DNA from: Azoarcus sp. PA01
GTDB lineage: Bacteria; Pseudomonadota; Gammaproteobacteria; Burkholderiales; Rhodocyclaceae
Assembly (NCBI GenBank): GCA_001274695.2
Contig: LARU01000004.1
Span: forward strand, 930,001 to 994,000
Reading direction: 5' to 3'
DNA: 64,000 nt
The notes beneath the pieces are model-generated. The model had not been told where the DNA came from. It saw only the letters and a list, made by a program, of their open reading frames with translations, and made no database searches. Of the stretch, positions 15,245-25,410 are shown one piece after another. Both the position numbers and the translations under genes were made by a program. How positions within the stretch are numbered: position 1 is the first letter of the stretch; each line of letters begins with the position of its first letter.

Positions 15245-17310
15245 TCATCCCCCGGTGCGCGCCCGCCCTTCTCGTCGATCGCCGCGCGCTGCCGGGCCGC
15301 GGCGAACGCGCCGGGCGGGGGTCGGCGGGCGTTTGTCGTCGCGCCGCCGGCCGTGCTGACGGGCGAGCATTTCATCCACCGTCTCCGACATGCTGCGGGC
15401 GAGCGCCACCGCCGCTTCGGCATCGGGGTAGTAGTCGGGCAGGCGGTAGCCGAGCCACGCATACGCCGAGTACTTCTTGCAGGCGTCCTCGGCTGCCTGC
15501 AGCGCGTAGCGCGCGTCGCCGACCGGTTCGATCGACAGATGCGAGCTACGCTCCTTCGCCAGCGCCCGCGCCCATCCCTGCCACGCCTGGTTGAGCGTTT
15601 CAACGCGTGTCGACACCGGCACGAGCGACAGCGTGAAGCGGTGCTCGAGCGACAGCGGCAGGGAGTCGAGCCATTGCGCGCGCTCGGTCTGCTCGCTGAG
15701 GTCGCCGGGGAGAAAGAAGTCGTCGGTGAGGTCGATGTTGCGCGAGAACAGTTCGAGCAGCCGCGCCAGCGTGCGCTCCCCGGTTGCCGCGGCGATGCTC
15801 TTCACGTGGCGCAGCGACGGGGTGACGTAGAAGCCGCGGTTCGACAGCGGATCGGCCGGCGTGCGCATCAGGCGCGAAATGATGCGGTGGGTATGGTCGT
15901 CGAATCCGGCGACGAGCCCGGCCTCGTGCAGGCCGAAACGTCCCGCCCGGCCGGCGATCTGGTGAGTGAGCCACGGCGGCAGGAGGTCCTCGGAGATGCC
16001 GTCGAACTTCTTCGCGGTGGAGAACACGACCCGCGCGACCGGAAGGTTGAGCCCCATGCCGATCGCGTCGGTCGCGACGACGATGTCGGCCTCGCCGTCG
16101 CGAAAGCGCTGCGCCTGCGCGCGACGGACTTCGGGCGAGAGGTTGCCGTAGATCGTCGCGACGCGAAACCCGGCCGCGGCGATGTTCGTCGCCCAGTTGA
16201 GCACGTCGCGGCGCGAGAACGCGATGACGGCGTCGCCGCGACGCAGCTGGCCGATGCTGCCGACGGCGCGTGGCGCCATCTCGAGCGGCGACTTGCGCGC
16301 GAGCGTGGTCACTTCGAGCTCGCAGCCCAGGCGCTCGGCGAGCGCCTCGACCGCCGGACGCGCCGACAGCGCACCGAGCAGATACACCGTCTTCGCCGCC
16401 GCTCCGCACACGGCGGCGGTCCACGCTGAGCCGCGCTCGAGATCCTCGAGCATCTGGATCTCGTCGATCACCGCGACTTCGACCGCGCGCGACGTGTCGA
16501 GCATCTCGATCGTGCTCGCGACATGCGTCGCGCCGGGCGTGATGCGGCGCTCCTCGCCGGTCACGAGGCTCACCGCGACGCCCCGGTCGGCGAGGCGTTC
16601 GTAGTTCTCCAGCGCGAGCAGGCGCAGCGGCGCGAGGTACACACCGGTCGCCGCCTGCGCGAGCGCTTCCATCGCCTGGTGCGTCTTGCCGGAGTTCGTC
16701 GGCCCGAGGATCGCGACGAAGCGTCGCCGCATCATGAATGCGGTCTCGAACGACTCCGGGTAACGGGTGAGCTGGACCGTGCCGCGGGCGACTTCGACAA
16801 GCGTCTCGGCGCGGCGGCGCGAAGCCGCATCGGCGAGGCGGTCCTCGACGATGCGAAAGCGCCGGCTCGCCAGCTCCTTGCCGGTTTCGAGCGCGCGCAG
16901 GAAGCGCCCCCCGGCCAGCCCTCGGCTTCGGCCTCGCGCAGCACACGCGCGACAAAACGGTGCACCTCGCTTTCGAACTCCGCGACCGAAGCTTCGTTGA
17001 GCCGCTCGCGGACCAGCGCCAGATGGCGCTCGGCAGTAAGCTTGCGCCACTTCTGGACGCGGGCGAGGACGCAGCGCTCGGGCACGAGGCGAAACGGATA
17101 GCGGCGGCCATCGACTTCGACGTTGCCGGCGACCTCGACCGCGACCGCGCCGTCGTTGTGCACCAGCCGGGCGCCGAATCCCTGCAGGTAGGCGTGCAAC
17201 TCGCGGGCGACGTCGAGCAGCGCGTCGTCGCTTTCCGGGTCCTGCCCGGCCGGCACGATCGCTTCGGGATCGATGAAGAAGTTCTCTTCCAATTTGTTCG
17301 ACTCGGTCAA
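15245..17310 (-). pseudogene. Suv3-like DEAD/DEAH RNA helicase, frameshifted
   Basis: Read with one correction this is a protein of about 687 residues. The N-terminal 134 residues (MTESNKLEENFFIDPEA... to ...REAEAEGWPGG) are encoded from 17310; the helicase core continues in another frame as GRFLRALETGKELASRRFR... The frames meet at a run of six C (six G on the coding strand) at 16907-16912; one extra G there restores a continuous protein. The core has Walker A (LGPTNSGKTHQAM), a DEIQ Walker B (VAVIDEIQML), and motif VI (HQIAGRAGRFGL), which place it with Suv3-type helicases known from mitochondria and many proteobacteria. The C-terminus is arginine-rich. Possible explanations are a true inactivating frameshift, slippage-based expression, or a sequencing error in the homopolymer. 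If only the longer frame is used, the product starts within about 17050-16900. Confidence 0.8.
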
Positions 17311-17400
17311 TAACGATTCAAACTTCGCGACGGCCGGCGCTGTGCCTCGCCCCAGCCGCCCGATTCCTTCGCCGGCAACTCCTGTGCCTGCCGCCTGACC

Positions 17401-17949
17401 TTATCGTGCCGTCGGCGGCACGGCGCGTTGTGAAACCTCGCAGTGTGCGGAAAGCCAGCGCGCTTCCGTTTCCATCTGCATGTTGCCGTGCGCCGACTTC
17501 ATATTGACGCGCGTCGTGAAGTGTTCCGGACTGCTGACCCGCGCCGCAAAATCGCCCGTTGCTTGCGGCTGCGTGCAGGTCAGCTGTCCCGTCACGCGGT
17601 CGCCGGTCTTTGTCACGTTGCCCAACGTGCAGCTGCCCTCGATCTTGCCGGAGTAGATGTTGTCCTCCCTCGCCTGTTCCGGCGAGATGCAGCTGCGCAC
17701 CGCGCCATCCTGACCCAGCGTCACGCCGCGTTCGGTCATCTGCTGCTCGATGATGCGCCGCATGTCCGGAGGAAGGCTCTTCAGATGCTGCTGCATCTGC
17801 GCCATCTGCGACGACATGTCGGGCAGACCGCCGATGTTCATCCGCGTCGAGCGAAATTCCCACAACCCGGGCCGAATATCGGCTGCATATCCTGCCGCAC
17901 TCATGCCGAGCGCCGAAAGACCGAGAATCAGCGAACGTGTCCTGCTCAT
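17401..17949 (-). CDS. DUF3617 family periplasmic protein
   Basis: 182 residues with a signal peptide (MSRTRSLILGLSALGMSAAGYA). The mature protein has the DUF3617 opening DIRPGLWEFRSTRM, a methionine/glutamine-rich stretch (MSSQMAQMQQHLK), the cysteine-containing RSCISPEQA and CTLGNVTKTGDRVTGQLTC, and the C-terminal ARWLSAHC. The family is a widespread proteobacterial exported protein of unknown role; cysteines C87, C106, C124 and C170 or so may form disulfides. Its ATG shares one base with the stop of the preceding DUF937 gene (TGATG), so the two are probably co-translated. Confidence 0.85.
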   Translation of the reverse strand: MSRTRSLILGLSALGMSAAGYAADIRPGLWEFRSTRMNIGGLPDMSSQMAQMQQHLKSLPPDMRRIIEQQMTERGVTLGQDGAVRSCISPEQAREDNIYSGKIEGSCTLGNVTKTGDRVTGQLTCTQPQATGDFAARVSSPEHFTTRVNMKSAHGNMQMETEARWLSAHCEVSQRAVPPTAR

Positions 17950-18548
17950 CAGCGCATCACCTTGCCGGCCATCCGCACGATGTCGTCGAGCATGTTGCCG
18001 TCGCCGTCCAGGTCGAGCATCGAAGCGAGTCCCGGAGCAGCGCGGCCAGAGGCGTCGCCGGCGGCTCCCGTCCGGTCACCGAACAGACCTCCCAGGCCCC
18101 CGAGCCCGCCGCCGATCGGAGAGGAGTTCCCCACGTCGCCGGCGCCCCGCTGTTTCGCCAGGTAGCCTGCGACGAGCATTGCAAGCATCGGCAGCATCTT
18201 CTTCAACAGGGAGGGATCGAGGCCCGACCGGTCGGACGCGTTCTGCGCGACCGCACGACTTACGTCCTTCGAGCCGAATATCTCGCCGAGCACGTTGTCG
18301 CCGCGGCTCACGTCCGTGGGTTGCGGCGCCAGCACCTGGTCGAAAAGCGCCCCGCCGCCGAGTTGTCCGAGCAGCCCATCGAGTCCTGCGACACCGGCAG
18401 GCTGTTGCAGCGCCTGCTTCTTGAACCCGCCAAGAATCGCCGGGACGAGCGCCTCGGCGCCCTTCGCCGCCTGCGTCTCGCTGAGGCCCAGTTCGCGCGC
18501 GAGCGACTGCAGCCCGCCTGTCTGCGCAAGGATGTCCGTGATCTGCAT
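17949..18548 (-). CDS. DUF937 family protein with EF-hand-like loop
   Basis: 199 residues starting at an ATG with AGGAG seven bases upstream. Sequence follows the DUF937 pattern: an N-terminal helical domain (MQITDILAQTGGLQSLAREL, ETQAAKGAEALVPAILGGF), a middle KKMLPMLAMLVAGYLAKQ, a glycine-rich linker (GGGLGGLGGLFG), and a C-terminal calcium-loop-like DLDGDGNMLDDI, similar to EF-hand or dockerin loops. Earlier in-frame starts (to 18683) would add unrelated sequence. Function is unknown; the family is common in proteobacteria and has been compared with YidB. Coupled to the DUF3617 gene downstream. Confidence 0.87.
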   Translation of the reverse strand: MQITDILAQTGGLQSLARELGLSETQAAKGAEALVPAILGGFKKQALQQPAGVAGLDGLLGQLGGGALFDQVLAPQPTDVSRGDNVLGEIFGSKDVSRAVAQNASDRSGLDPSLLKKMLPMLAMLVAGYLAKQRGAGDVGNSSPIGGGLGGLGGLFGDRTGAAGDASGRAAPGLASMLDLDGDGNMLDDIVRMAGKVMR

Positions 18549-18667
18549 GTGCTTGCTCCTGTAGGGATGGGGAGGCAGCCGGTCGGCGTCGGAAAAAACC
18601 GCGCTGCACGGGACTCTGGTTGTGAGCGAAGAAGCCGCTGCGCTGCCTGCTCGAGGCCGCACGCATG

Positions 18668-18883
18668 TTAATGATAGTGCCACTCCTCGCGTCCGGCAGC
18701 GATGAGCCGCGAGATTCGCTCACCGCATCTCGCACAGTCCTGATGAAACTTCTCCTCGGCGGGCGCGACGGGACGCTCCGCGGGAAGTTCGGGGCGGCCC
18801 GATTCGATGTCGGCCAGGGCCAAAGGAGGCGCAACAAGCAGCGTTGAAAAAAGCAGCATCGAAGTTGCGGCGTGACGTTTCAT
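18668..18883 (-). CDS. Small exported protein with CxxC, unknown function
   Basis: A 71-residue frame with a good signal peptide (MKRHAATSMLLFSTLLVAPPLALA). The mature part is short and polar: a proline-rich segment (ELPAERPVAPAEEK), a C50-X2-C53 pair (DCARCGER) and a C-terminal EEWHYH. The CxxC lacks the following histidine of a heme site; with the terminal histidines it could bind a metal. It sits just downstream of the tRNA-Val terminator, on the same strand, and would need its own promoter in 18884-18984. An ATG eight codons upstream is possible. The ribosome binding site is weak, so confidence is moderate. Confidence 0.6.
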   Translation of the reverse strand: MKRHAATSMLLFSTLLVAPPLALADIESGRPELPAERPVAPAEEKFHQDCARCGERISRLIAAGREEWHYH

Positions 18884-18984
18884 GACAGAGCCGATAGCTG
18901 TAAACATGGGCCGAGTCCAGATTTTGTCGCCTGAACCGAAGATGAATGCACCAATAAGAGGCAGGACTTCGCCGGCTGACACAA

Positions 18985-19018
18985 CAAAAAACCCGCAAAG
19001 CCTTGAGCCGTGCGGGTT
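18985..19018 (-). terminator. Terminator of tRNA-Val
   Basis: Minus strand: AACCCGCA, a 13-base loop, TGCGGGTT, then a T run (A run at 18985-18991 on the plus strand). It lies 35 bp after the tRNA 3' end. Confidence 0.8.
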
Positions 19019-19052
19019 ATGGTACTGCGTGACACTGGTTGTTATTCGTATC

Positions 19053-19128
19053 TGGTAGGTGCTGACGGGCTCGAACCGCCGACATCCGCCTTGTAAGGGC
19101 GGCGCTCTACCAACTGAGCTAAGCACCC
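19053..19128 (-). tRNA. tRNA-Val(TAC)
   Basis: 76 nt including an encoded CCA. The acceptor stem pairs GGGTGCT with AGCACCT (one G-U at the end), the D arm reads TAGCTCAGTTGGTAGAGC, the anticodon stem CCGCC/GGCGG encloses the loop CTTACAA with anticodon TAC, and the T arm has GGTTCGAGCC. All invariant positions are present. It lies downstream of lon on the same strand and is followed by a rho-independent terminator. Confidence 0.96.
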
Positions 19129-19297
19129 GTAGCAGCAGACTCGAAGAAGCGGGGAACTGTAAACCATCCTTCGCCGCTTTGCCAGTGCGATTTCGCCTTG
19201 GTCCCTTGGCATGCGGACAAGGCGAGGACGACCGCGACGCAGCATGAAAATCAGGCTGCGCCGCGTCTTCGGTGCGAGGGAAACGGCGAGAGAGCGC

Positions 19298-21724
19298 TCA
19301 GTGGGCTCTGGCGCCGCTTTTGCCCGCCACGCCTTCAGCCGGCTCCGCTACCGCCGCCGTTTCCTGCGCGAGTTCGGCTTCGGTCAGCGGTTGCGGCTGT
19401 CGCTCGAGGGCGTGCTCGAGCACCTGGTCGATCCACCGTACCGGGATCAGTTCGAGCGTATTCTTGATGTTCTCCGGGATCTCGGCCAGATCCTTGACGT
19501 TTTCCTCAGGAATCAGCGCCACCCGGATGCCCCCGCGAACCGCTGCGAGCAACTTTTCCTTCAAGCCCCCGATCGGCAGGACTTCACCGCGCAGCGTGAT
19601 CTCGCCCGTCATCGCGACATCGCAGCGCACCGGAATGCCGGTCAGCACCGACACGAGGGCCGTGCAGATCGCCGTACCGGCGGAAGGCCCGTCCTTCGGA
19701 ATTGCGCCTTCCGGCAAATGGATGTGAATGTCGCTCTTCTGATAGAAGTCTTCATGAACGCCGAGCGAGCGAGCACGCTTGCGCACCACCGACAACGCGG
19801 CCTGGATCGACTCCTGCATCACTTCGCCGAGCTTGCCGGTCGTCACGACCTTGCCCTTGCCGGGCAACACCACCGCTTCGACGGTCAGCAATTCTCCACC
19901 CACTTCCGTCCATGCCAGGCCGGTCACCTGCCCGACCTGGTTTTCCTTTTCCGCCATGCCGAAGGAGTAGCGGCGCACGCCGAGATACTTGTCGAGATTG
20001 CGCGCATTGACGATGATCTTGCTTGCGCGCTTGCGCAACACCAGCGATTTCACGACCTTGCGGCATATCTTGGAGATTTCGCGTTCCAAGCTGCGCACCC
20101 CTGCCTCGCGCGTGTAATACCGGCACACGTCGCGCAACGCCTCTTCGGTCACGGACAGCTCGTCGCGCTTGAGGCCGTTGTTCTTCATCTGCTTCGGCAG
20201 CAGGTAACGCTGCGCGATATTGACTTTTTCGTCCTCGGTATAGCCGGACAGGCGGATCACCTCCATCCGGTCGAGCAGCGCGGGGGGAATGTTCAACGTA
20301 TTCGCGGTCGCGACGAACATCACGTCGGACAGATCGAAATCCACCTCGATGTAATGATCCTGGAACGTGTGGTTCTGCTCCGGATCGAGCACTTCGAGCA
20401 GCGCGGAACTCGGGTCGCCCCGGAAGTCCTGACCGAGCTTGTCGACCTCGTCGAGCAGGAACAGCGGGTTCTTGACGCCGACTTTCTGCATGTTCTGCAG
20501 GATCTTGCCGGGCATCGAACCGATGTAAGTGCGGCGATGGCCGCGGATTTCGGCCTCGTCGCGCACGCCACCGAGCGCCATGCGCACGAACTTGCGGTTC
20601 GTCGCTTTCGCGATCGACTGGCCGAGCGACGTCTTGCCGACGCCCGGAGCGCCGACGAGGCACAGGATCGGCGCCTTGACCTTGTCGACGCGCTGCTGGA
20701 CTGCGAGGTACTCGAGGATGCGTTCCTTGACCCGCTCGAGACCGTAGTGATCCTTGTCGAGTATCTTTTCGGCTTCGGCGAGGTCGCGACTGACGCGCGA
20801 TTTCTTCTTCCACGGCAACCCGATCAGCGTCTCGATGTAATTGCGCACCACCGTCGCTTCGGCGGACATCGGTGACATCAGGCGCAGCTTCTTGAACTCC
20901 GCCTGCGCCTTCGCGAGCGCATCTTTCGGCATGCCGGCGGACTTGATCTTGCGGTCCATCTCCTCGAGATCGGCGCCTTCCTCGCCTTCGCCGAGTTCTT
21001 TCTGGATCGCCTTGACCTGCTCGTTCAGGTAGTACTCGCGTTGACTCTTCTCCATCTGGCGCTTGACGCGGCCGCGGATGCGCTTTTCGACCTGCAGGAT
21101 GTCGAGTTCGGTTTCGAGCTGCGTCAGCAGGCGCTCGAGTCGTTCGCCCGCGCCGAACATTTCCAGCACTTCCTGCTTCTGCTCGAGCTTGAGCGGCAGA
21201 TGCGCTGCGATCGTGTCGGCGAGCCGGCCCGGATCCTCAATGCCCGCGAGCGACGCGAGGATCTCCGGGGGGATCTTCTTGTTGAGTTTCACGTACTGGT
21301 CGAACTGCGCGACGATCGCCCTGCGCATCGCCTCGAGTTCGTTGGTGTCGGTTTCGGGCACCGGCACCGGCGTAACTTTCGCGACGAATACACTGCGCTG
21401 GTCTTCGACCGAATCGACGCGGCCGCGCTGCACGCCTTCCACGAGCACCTTGATCGTGCCATCCGGAAGCTTGAGCATCTGCAGGATGTTCGCGATGCAG
21501 CCGATTTCGTACAGGTCTTCGGCCGACGGCTCGTCCTTGGCAGCCGACTTCTGCGCCACCAGCAAGATGCCCTTGCCCGCTTCCATCGCGTTCTCGAGAG
21601 CCTTGATCGACTTCGGACGCCCGACAAAGAGCGGGATCACCATATGGGGAAACACCACCACGTCGCGCAACGGCAGAAGCGGCAGTTCCATTTGTTCGTT
21701 GGGGAGGTCGAGCGGGCCTGACAT
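19298..21724 (-). CDS. lon: ATP-dependent protease La (Lon)
   Basis: 808 residues, full-length LonA. The N-terminal substrate-binding domain ([20 protein letters not shown]) occupies about 1-210, followed by coiled coil, an AAA+ module with Walker A GAPGVGKT (358-365) and Walker [10 protein letters not shown] (421-429), and the protease domain with the catalytic Ser681 (KDGPSAG) and Lys724 (GGLKEKLL), matching S679/K722 of E. coli. It degrades misfolded and regulatory proteins in the cytoplasm. The ATG at 21724 follows GAGG; an upstream in-frame start at 21760 lies inside the promoter. It is the last gene of the tig-clpP-clpX-lon block and has its own sigma-32-like promoter. Confidence 0.97.
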   Translation of the reverse strand: MSGPLDLPNEQMELPLLPLRDVVVFPHMVIPLFVGRPKSIKALENAMEAGKGILLVAQKSAAKDEPSAEDLYEIGCIANILQMLKLPDGTIKVLVEGVQRGRVDSVEDQRSVFVAKVTPVPVPETDTNELEAMRRAIVAQFDQYVKLNKKIPPEILASLAGIEDPGRLADTIAAHLPLKLEQKQEVLEMFGAGERLERLLTQLETELDILQVEKRIRGRVKRQMEKSQREYYLNEQVKAIQKELGEGEEGADLEEMDRKIKSAGMPKDALAKAQAEFKKLRLMSPMSAEATVVRNYIETLIGLPWKKKSRVSRDLAEAEKILDKDHYGLERVKERILEYLAVQQRVDKVKAPILCLVGAPGVGKTSLGQSIAKATNRKFVRMALGGVRDEAEIRGHRRTYIGSMPGKILQNMQKVGVKNPLFLLDEVDKLGQDFRGDPSSALLEVLDPEQNHTFQDHYIEVDFDLSDVMFVATANTLNIPPALLDRMEVIRLSGYTEDEKVNIAQRYLLPKQMKNNGLKRDELSVTEEALRDVCRYYTREAGVRSLEREISKICRKVVKSLVLRKRASKIIVNARNLDKYLGVRRYSFGMAEKENQVGQVTGLAWTEVGGELLTVEAVVLPGKGKVVTTGKLGEVMQESIQAALSVVRKRARSLGVHEDFYQKSDIHIHLPEGAIPKDGPSAGTAICTALVSVLTGIPVRCDVAMTGEITLRGEVLPIGGLKEKLLAAVRGGIRVALIPEENVKDLAEIPENIKNTLELIPVRWIDQVLEHALERQPQPLTEAELAQETAAVAEPAEGVAGKSGARAH

Positions 21725-21758
21725 GATTGTTGTTACCTCGATGGGACGTGTCGAGCCC

Positions 21759-21787
21759 ACATGGGGGCCCGACCGGGAAAAATCAAG
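21759..21787 (-). promoter_or_regulatory. Sigma-32-like heat-shock promoter of lon
   Basis: Minus strand CTTGATT (21787-21781), 14 bases, then CCCCATGT (21766-21759). This is close to the RpoH consensus CTTGAAA-N11-16-CCCCATNT. It lies in the clpX-lon gap, so that the mRNA would start about 30 bases before the lon ATG. Confidence 0.65.
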
Positions 21788-21811
21788 CGGCGCGCGACCG
21801 ATTGGTCCGGG

Positions 21812-23080
<1,269 letters not shown>

Positions 23081-23097
23081 GGTCTTCCTCTCTTATA

Positions 23098-23736
23098 TCA
23101 ACTGTCGGCGCGATTGGTCAGCACCTTGTCGACGATACCGTACTCCACGGCATCGGCAGCCGACATGAACCGGTCGCGGTCGGTATCCTTCTCGATCTGC
23201 TCGATCGGCTGGCCGGTATGCTTGGCCAGCATCTCGTTCAGTTTCGCGCGGATGCCGAGGATTTCGCGGGCGTGGATTTCGATGTCGGAAGCCTGCCCCT
23301 GGAATCCACCGAGCGGCTGGTGGATCATCACGCGCGAATTGGGCAGGCAGAAGCGCTTGCCTTTTTCGCCGGCCGCGAGCAGGAACGAACCCATGCTCGC
23401 CGCCTGGCCGATGCACAAGGTGCTCACGCTCGGCTTGATGAACTGCATCGTGTCGTAGATCGCCATGCCCGACGACACCGAGCCGCCCGGCGAATTGATG
23501 TAGAAATAGACATCCTTGTCCGGATTCTCGGATTCGAGGAACAGGAGTTGCGCCACGATCAGGTTCGCGGTCACGTCGTTGACCGGACCAACCAGAAAGA
23601 TCACCCGTTCCTTCAGCAGACGCGAGTAGATGTCGTAAGCGCGCTCGCCCCGACCGCTTTGTTCGACCACCATCGGGACCAGTCCGAGGCCGACCGGATC
23701 CCAGTTGCTGCTTCCCTGTGGCGCTGCACTGTTCAT
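23098..23736 (-). CDS. clpP: ClpP, proteolytic subunit of Clp protease
   Basis: 212 residues. The catalytic triad is Ser114 (GQAASMGS), His139 (SRVMIHQP) and Asp188 (DTDRD), in the spacing of E. coli ClpP. The substrate-groove segment [12 protein letters not shown] is present. An N-terminal extension of about 14 residues fits a processed propeptide. AAGGGG lies before the ATG. It forms two stacked heptamers that degrade proteins delivered by ClpX or ClpA. It is between tig and clpX in the conserved order. Confidence 0.97.
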   Translation of the reverse strand: MNSAAPQGSSNWDPVGLGLVPMVVEQSGRGERAYDIYSRLLKERVIFLVGPVNDVTANLIVAQLLFLESENPDKDVYFYINSPGGSVSSGMAIYDTMQFIKPSVSTLCIGQAASMGSFLLAAGEKGKRFCLPNSRVMIHQPLGGFQGQASDIEIHAREILGIRAKLNEMLAKHTGQPIEQIEKDTDRDRFMSAADAVEYGIVDKVLTNRADS

Positions 23737-23755
23737 CGCTATGCCCCTTGCGGCA

Positions 23756-25060
23756 TCAGGCCGCGTTACCCATCAATTCGTCGAAACTCACCGGCTTGTC
23801 TTCAGTTTGAGTCTGGGACACCACCCACGCAACAACGTTGTCCTCGATCACGACCGCTTCGGCCTGACCCAGACGTTCGGGTTGAGCGTAGTACCAGCGC
23901 ACCAGTTCCGCGGGATCCTCGTAACTTTGCGCCATCTCGTCGATCATCGCGCGAACCTGCTCCGGTTTCGCGTACAGTTCCTTCGCGTTCACCAGCTCTG
24001 CCATGATGAGACCGAGCTTGACGCGGCGAACCGCCTGGTCGGCAAACCATGACGGCTCCACCGGAATGTCCTTGGTCTTCATGCCGCGCATCTCGAGGTC
24101 GCGCTTCGCGTTCTCGGCGAGCTGCCTCGACTCGGCCTCGACCAGCGCTTTCGGCACCTCGATCGGATTCGCTACCAGCAGCGCCTCCATCACCTGTTCC
24201 TTGACCTTCCCCTGGATGCGACGTTTCACTTCGCGCTCCAGGTTCGCCCGGACTTCGTCACGCAGCTTCGTCACATCACCGTCGGCCACGCCGAGCGCGC
24301 GGGCGAGATCCGCATCCACGGCGGGCAGGACCGGCGCTTCGACGCCTTTCACCGTGATCTCGAACTCCACTTTCTGTCCGGCAAGCTCCGCTGCGTGATA
24401 GTCCTCCGGGAACGTCATTTCAAAAGTCTTCGTTTCCCCGACCTTGAGACCCAGCACGGCGCTCTCGAAATCCTTGAGCATCGAACCGGCGCCGATCACG
24501 AACGGGAAATCCTCCGCCTTCCCGCCTTCGAAGAGCTCCCCGTCCTTGCGTCCCGCGAAGTCGATCACCACCCGATCGCCGTCTTGGGCGGGCCGATCCA
24601 CGGCCTCGAAGGTCGTGCGCTGCTTGCGCAGCACTTCGATCGTCTTGTCGACTTCGGCGTCGCCCACCGTCAGCACCGGCCGCTCGACTTTCTGCCCCGA
24701 CAAGTCGCCCAGCGGCACCTGGGGATAGACTTCGAACACTGCGCTGAATTCCAGCGCCCCCTCGGCGGCCGCTTCGCGCGGCTCGATCCGCGGGTAGCCG
24801 GCGACGCGCAAATTCTGTTCCCGCACCTTGTCGCCGAAAGCTTTTTCCACTGCCGCGCCGATCGCTTCGGAACGCGCCTGCGAGCCGTAGGTTTGCGCGA
24901 CGATCTTCATCGGGACCTTGCCCGGCCGGAAACCCGGCATCTTCACGGTGCGGGCCATCCGCTTCAACCGGGAATCGACTTCCTTGTCGATCTCGGCCAT
25001 GGGCACGGACATGTCGATGCGGCGCTCGAGCGCGCCCTGCGTTTCCTGGTTGGTCTGCAT
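23756..25060 (-). CDS. tig: Trigger factor, ribosome-associated chaperone/PPIase
   Basis: 434 residues, the usual length. Domains in order: ribosome-binding tail domain with the signature GFRPGKVP (about residues 44-51; loop [14 protein letters not shown]), FKBP-type peptidyl-prolyl isomerase domain at about 150-240 ([20 protein letters not shown]), and the long helical C-terminal chaperone domain. It binds nascent chains at the ribosome exit. Start at 25060 gives [15 protein letters not shown], matching the family; upstream in-frame sequence is unrelated. First gene of tig-clpP-clpX-lon, with a promoter expected in 25061-25250. Confidence 0.96.
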   Translation of the reverse strand: MQTNQETQGALERRIDMSVPMAEIDKEVDSRLKRMARTVKMPGFRPGKVPMKIVAQTYGSQARSEAIGAAVEKAFGDKVREQNLRVAGYPRIEPREAAAEGALEFSAVFEVYPQVPLGDLSGQKVERPVLTVGDAEVDKTIEVLRKQRTTFEAVDRPAQDGDRVVIDFAGRKDGELFEGGKAEDFPFVIGAGSMLKDFESAVLGLKVGETKTFEMTFPEDYHAAELAGQKVEFEITVKGVEAPVLPAVDADLARALGVADGDVTKLRDEVRANLEREVKRRIQGKVKEQVMEALLVANPIEVPKALVEAESRQLAENAKRDLEMRGMKTKDIPVEPSWFADQAVRRVKLGLIMAELVNAKELYAKPEQVRAMIDEMAQSYEDPAELVRWYYAQPERLGQAEAVVIEDNVVAWVVSQTQTEDKPVSFDELMGNAA

Positions 25061-25410
25061 TAAAGTGATCCCTGACGAGTCAAAGTTTGCCCTGAAAATC
25101 GACTCCCGACCAGCAAGCGGCGCGATGCCGATCAAGGTGAGTTCAACAGGCAGATTAGGAGTAAAAATTCAATTCTAACACAGCCTCCGGAGCTTCCTTC
25201 CAGCCGGCTTTCGGCGGCAAAATGCCACGAGGAATCTTTCCCGGCACGGTGCACATTGCATGGAACTTGCTGCGTCCAGGTGCCTCTCACGGGTGACGGC
25301 AGGGGCTGGAGACGCGCCGGGCCGAGGGTGCCGGGTCGTTCGCCAAACGTCGAAGAGCGTGTTTGCCGCTCTGTGTTTCAACTGATTCGATCATGAAGGG
25401 AGATATCCAG
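25061..25410. other. Divergent intergenic region between tig and prkA
   Basis: 350 bases holding the promoters of both units. AT-rich patches occur at 25155-25185. I found no convincing sigma-54 site for prkA: the GG...GC element near 25243-25260 has the wrong spacing. No coding frame seems real here. Confidence 0.4.

Noticed and set aside
25236..25265. Possible sigma-54 promoter (GGCAC...TTGCA) before prkA
   Set aside because: The GG and GC elements are 13 rather than 10 bases apart, so it cannot be a normal -24/-12 promoter.
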